Shown: piece after piece, positions 60,700 through 64,000 of the stretch
How the letters are laid out: every line of letters begins with the position of its first letter
Numbering within the stretch: position 1 is the stretch's first letter
From: Tubulanus polymorphus
Lineage: Eukaryota; Nemertea; Palaeonemertea; Tubulaniformes; Tubulanidae
Reading direction: 5' to 3'
NCBI RefSeq assembly: GCF_964204645.1
Contig: NC_134026.1
Span: 930,001-994,000, forward strand
DNA length: 64,000 nt
Translations under genes and position numbers: made by a program
Notes under the pieces: model-generated
The model's input: only the letters and a program-made list of their open reading frames with translations
Database searches by the model: none
What the model was told of the DNA's origin: nothing

Positions 60700-61750
60700 C
60701 TCAAATAATCAATCTCTGATTTCATTTCATTAACATTATTTTTACAAGAAAACTGAAATTTTGCAAACTTTGCTTTGTATTCAAGGAATTATCATGTAAG
60801 TTCTTCATTAACAAATGGGTGAACTGTATTCGAAAAACATAAAAGCATTAAAACCATAGATAAAACCAACAGATTCACTGTGGAAAGCTTGAGATTAACT
60901 AATCAACTAATCAATCTTTATTTTCATTAACATTATTTTACAAGATAACTAGAGTTTTCCAACTTTGCCTGAGATTTTCAAACATTATCAATGTTATTTT
61001 CTCCACATTGTTTCGTTTAATGAAAAGTATTTTGAAGGTTTTTTGATTAAGATATATTGAGTATCATGATATAGATATTGTTCAACTACCCATATGAATA
61101 TAGCTAGGTAAATTACAGATAACTGATTGCTAAAGTATCTACAATTATCTACAACTTTTTTCGATATTTGAAATGGTCTAGTGCCTTAATTCTAAGCACT
61201 GCCAGCTGGCTAGCACTGGATCCTCTCTAACCATATAGCGCACATAAAACCTGTCCAACATTGTATGGATGAGTTATGAAAAATAAATATACTTTGAATA
61301 GCCATTGTAAAACTGACAATCAAAACAGGACAATTTACTAATCAACACTGTTCATATATCCTCATTTATAAAAACTATTGCTCCACTTTATTTGATATAG
61401 GACATCAGTTTGATGGTTGCTATAAACTGAACTGACCAATCGAAAAGTTTTAAGATGAATAATGAACACGTATGTGTCGTTTTGTTCTCATGACAAAATT
61501 ACACCTTGCTAAATGACAGGTATTTAATCGAGGAATTATCTTGTAAGTTCCTAGTAAACAAATGAACTGCACTTTAAAAACAGCTCAACATAAAGGAGAC
61601 AAATCTTACTAAGTCATCGTGGAAAGCTTAGTATTAACTTAACGTTCTAAATTTCATTTTCATTAACATCATTTTTACTAGACAACTAGAATTTTCACTG
61701 CACCTTGTCTTAACTAAAGATTTTCAAACATTATCAGTTCACTCATTTAA
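60700..61750. repeat. AT-rich block with direct duplications
   Basis: A segment from about 60783 to 60995 (GGAATTATCATGTAAGTTC, GTGGAAAGCTT, TTCATTAACATTATTTT, AGATTTTCAAACATTATCA) recurs in the same order at about 61530-61735 with substitutions. A further partial copy of the TTCATTAACATTATTTT part is at 60722. Confidence 0.65.
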
Positions 61751-63111
61751 TTCAATGTTATTTCAGGGAAAACATGACAATAATTTTACTATCGATAACT
61801 AATCATGTTTATAGCTGTTTAACATTCTTTCTAAAAAAGTAAAATGTATCTCTAAAACACAGATATTATCCCTAAAACAATTAACAGTTACAGCAGTGAT
61901 AGGGTGTGATATATAGGTAAAAGGACGCGTGATCTTTCATCAGCTATTCGAAGCATTCTATCGAATCAGTTATTTTTTAGTGTGTTCGATTAAGTTAAGG
62001 TTTATGGTTATTTGTTTTGTTTATTACTAACTGATCTGATAGAACACTTAAAACAACAACAGAAAATCTCAAGAGGTTGGGAAACACAGAGAAGGTTGTT
62101 CTATAAAAGAATAACCTTTAATAATTAGATTAAGTTGATAGGAAAAAATTCCTGATGACGGAGCCCTATATTAACTTATTGTTTGTTGGTTTTGTTTATT
62201 TTTTTATTACTTATAGTTTTATTTGTTTTTTTTATATTATTCATTTTGTTATGTTGTTTTGTTTATTTTTTAAAATTATGTTCTCTGTATTTTGTACTAT
62301 TTATTACTATTTACATCAGGAATTTTTTACTGGTGAGATTATGGGCTCACTTAAAAAAGTGCTACAAATTCACTGCTGCACCTAAATAATAGTTTTAATA
62401 TTAAACACCCCGATTTGAAGTTAAGTGATCATTGAAAGCCACTCAACCTTATGATATGGATGACAATGAAAGAAGTTAAAACAGCTATAAACAAAATTAA
62501 AACGATCAAAATTATTGCTGGCCATTATTATTTATTCCTTTATATTACATTATTCCTAGTATTACCTCTCATACCTATGTGGATACAATGAACTATGATA
62601 CAAGTTTCATATAACTAGCTAGGATCACCTGCATGGAAGCACAATTCTAAACTATGTGAAAATCAAGATATTCTACTCATTAGTCAAATCGCTTTAACAG
62701 GCCTTAAAATTATGGCATCAAAAAATAAATCAACACTTTGGTATATAAACTTATTATTTGTACACAGAACACTGCCTAATATTATACGGTTTCCTTAACT
62801 ATACGTGATGATATTCGGGGGGCGAAGCCAGTTTGGACTGAAGGCCCAGCCCTTCACTTTTTGGCCAAGGAATCATTTTCAAAACATCTTTATTCAAAAC
62901 CCATTAACTTGCTTGGTGAGTTTAGGAGTCCAAAGTAATTATGTACCAACTTCCTTTATTGGGTTTAAAAGTTGCAACTGTTTAACTGACTACGCTCTCC
63001 CTTTTGAACATTTAGGCTATGCAAATCATTAAATTATTTTCACTCTCAGGAAATATAAAATGAATCACTTTTTCTAAGATTAATGATTTCTTAAACTGAA
63101 GAAAATGTTTA

Positions 63112-63753
63112 GACTGGTTGCCTGTCCCATTCAATATTGTAAAGTCAATCCAGGTTTAATTGTAAGTGTGATATGTATTTTAATTTCAGAATGATAACAA
63201 CATCATGCAGTAATCAAAGAGAATAAAGAATCAGCACTAGCTGTCATGAAATGAGATTCAAATAACAGGCGGTGAAACTCCTTGATTCTGATAAACTCAT
63301 CATCATCAGTTACATCAGCAAGCGCCGCTGCGCCAAGATGTTGTGTACTGTATTTCTCCACTGCTCACGATCTGATAAACTGATGAGGTTTAAAGAGCTG
63401 GATTCTGTGAATAACTGCACTAGCGAACCTTCAATTTGAATTGTGATTGGATTATCTGTCTGGTCGAGACATGGTCTTTATGATTCTAAAGACACTATCA
63501 TTCAAATCAGGGATATCAGGATCGTCCCAATTTGTCGATAAAAAAAACTACTGTTCTATGTCATGAAATACGCAGTGTCATTGCTTATTCTCTTGTCAAT
63601 TGCTTATTCTCTTGTCAGGGGCTGAACAAGATTTTGTACCAGAAGTGAACAATAAATATTGAATTCAGTGAAAAAGAATTGGTCGTGATGAATTTTATAA
63701 TCGATTTCTAGCAAAGTCAACATTGACATTGCAACATTGACCGGCAACCAGTC
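63112..63753. mobile_element. 642-bp MITE, GACTGGTTGCC family, TA target site
   Basis: The left end GACTGGTTGCCTGTCCCATT and the right end ACCGGCAACCAGTC are inverted, both directly flanked by TA. The first 28 bases equal the right arm of the element at 60232-60310 in the opposite direction. There is no coding capacity. TA duplication suggests Tc1/mariner-type mobilisation. Confidence 0.68.
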
Positions 63754-64000
63754 TAAGAGCCATCCGATATTCAAAATTACTGTATAAGGTGCAGTTAATA
63801 ATCGACGCTAAATGTTCATTTAAAATAGCCACTTTTATAGAAATTATAATCTCATATCCGTAGAAGCAGGTGTTTGTGATCACTGACACACTATACGATC
63901 GAATGTCCCGGGTTCGAATCTAGATACGGTAAAGCTTGTTGGTCGTCTCGCTTTTTTTAGCCTACTCGTTTCATCGCTAAAGTTTGCTAACTGATATTCC

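Larger units (their letters stand above)
59813..64000. other. Rabaptin upstream region; repeats, no gene recognised
   Basis: The interval holds the rabaptin 5' region, a non-LTR 3' tail (60010-60215), two TA-flanked MITEs (60232-60310 and 63112-63753) and an AT-rich block with internal duplications (60700-61750). Hydrophobic frames at 62155-62389 are T-rich low-complexity and not supported as genes. Confidence 0.6.

Noticed and set aside
62155-62389. Two overlapping very hydrophobic frames
   Set aside because: The DNA is T-rich low complexity; hydrophobicity follows from TTT/TTA codons.
63850-63925. GGGTTCGAATC, a perfect tRNA B-box-like word
   Set aside because: I could not find a matching A-box or a cloverleaf at proper distance; it may be a SINE remnant but is not supported as a tRNA gene.

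Overview
The window is metazoan nuclear DNA: AT-rich, with interrupted genes, GT-AG introns of roughly 80 bp to 2.6 kb, and many short fold-back and tandem repeats. Protein similarity, recalled from known family sequences because no search could be run, points to an invertebrate and probably a lophotrochozoan or other marine invertebrate. The species cannot be fixed from the sequence. There are no prokaryotic operons, CRISPR arrays, rRNA genes or convincing tRNA genes.

Layout from left to right. (1) 2016-11768, minus: MORC2-like GHKL ATPase with a CW zinc finger; its 3' end was not found and probably lies off the left edge. (2) 12530-13734, plus: a CUSTOS homologue, head-to-head with MORC2. 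(3) 14656-16526, minus: TMEM248. (4) 17542-23493, plus: MNT, a bHLH-zipper Max partner, head-to-head with TMEM248. (5) 25919-27710, minus: an unrecognised single-pass membrane protein. (6) 29188-30021, plus: an unrecognised Ser/Pro-rich disordered protein with an overlapping upstream ORF. (7) 33596-43159, minus: the kinetochore kinesin CENP-E, 24 coding exons and 2,220 residues. (8) 45204-46345, minus: a CXorf65/C22orf15-like small protein. (9) 50420-59812, minus: rabaptin (RABEP) carrying a C-terminal FYVE finger. The reconstructed exon phases join without a frame break in all spliced models.

The genes do not form one pathway; they are an ordinary syntenic neighbourhood of housekeeping and regulatory genes (chromatin silencing, transcription, mitosis, endosome traffic). 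The gaps hold repeats: a 416-bp near-perfect hairpin element with a 6-bp target duplication (30610-31025), an 850-bp fold-back built of 14-bp units (43901-44750), two TA-flanked MITEs with one shared terminal repeat (60232-60310 and 63112-63753), 3' fragments of non-LTR retrotransposons (about 47245-47770 and 60010-60215), and several dispersed fold-back families. I found no new multi-gene system. The most interesting points are the FYVE finger and repeated exon of rabaptin, the conserved CaaX-like tail and repeated exon of CENP-E, the two unrecognised genes, and the hairpin elements.
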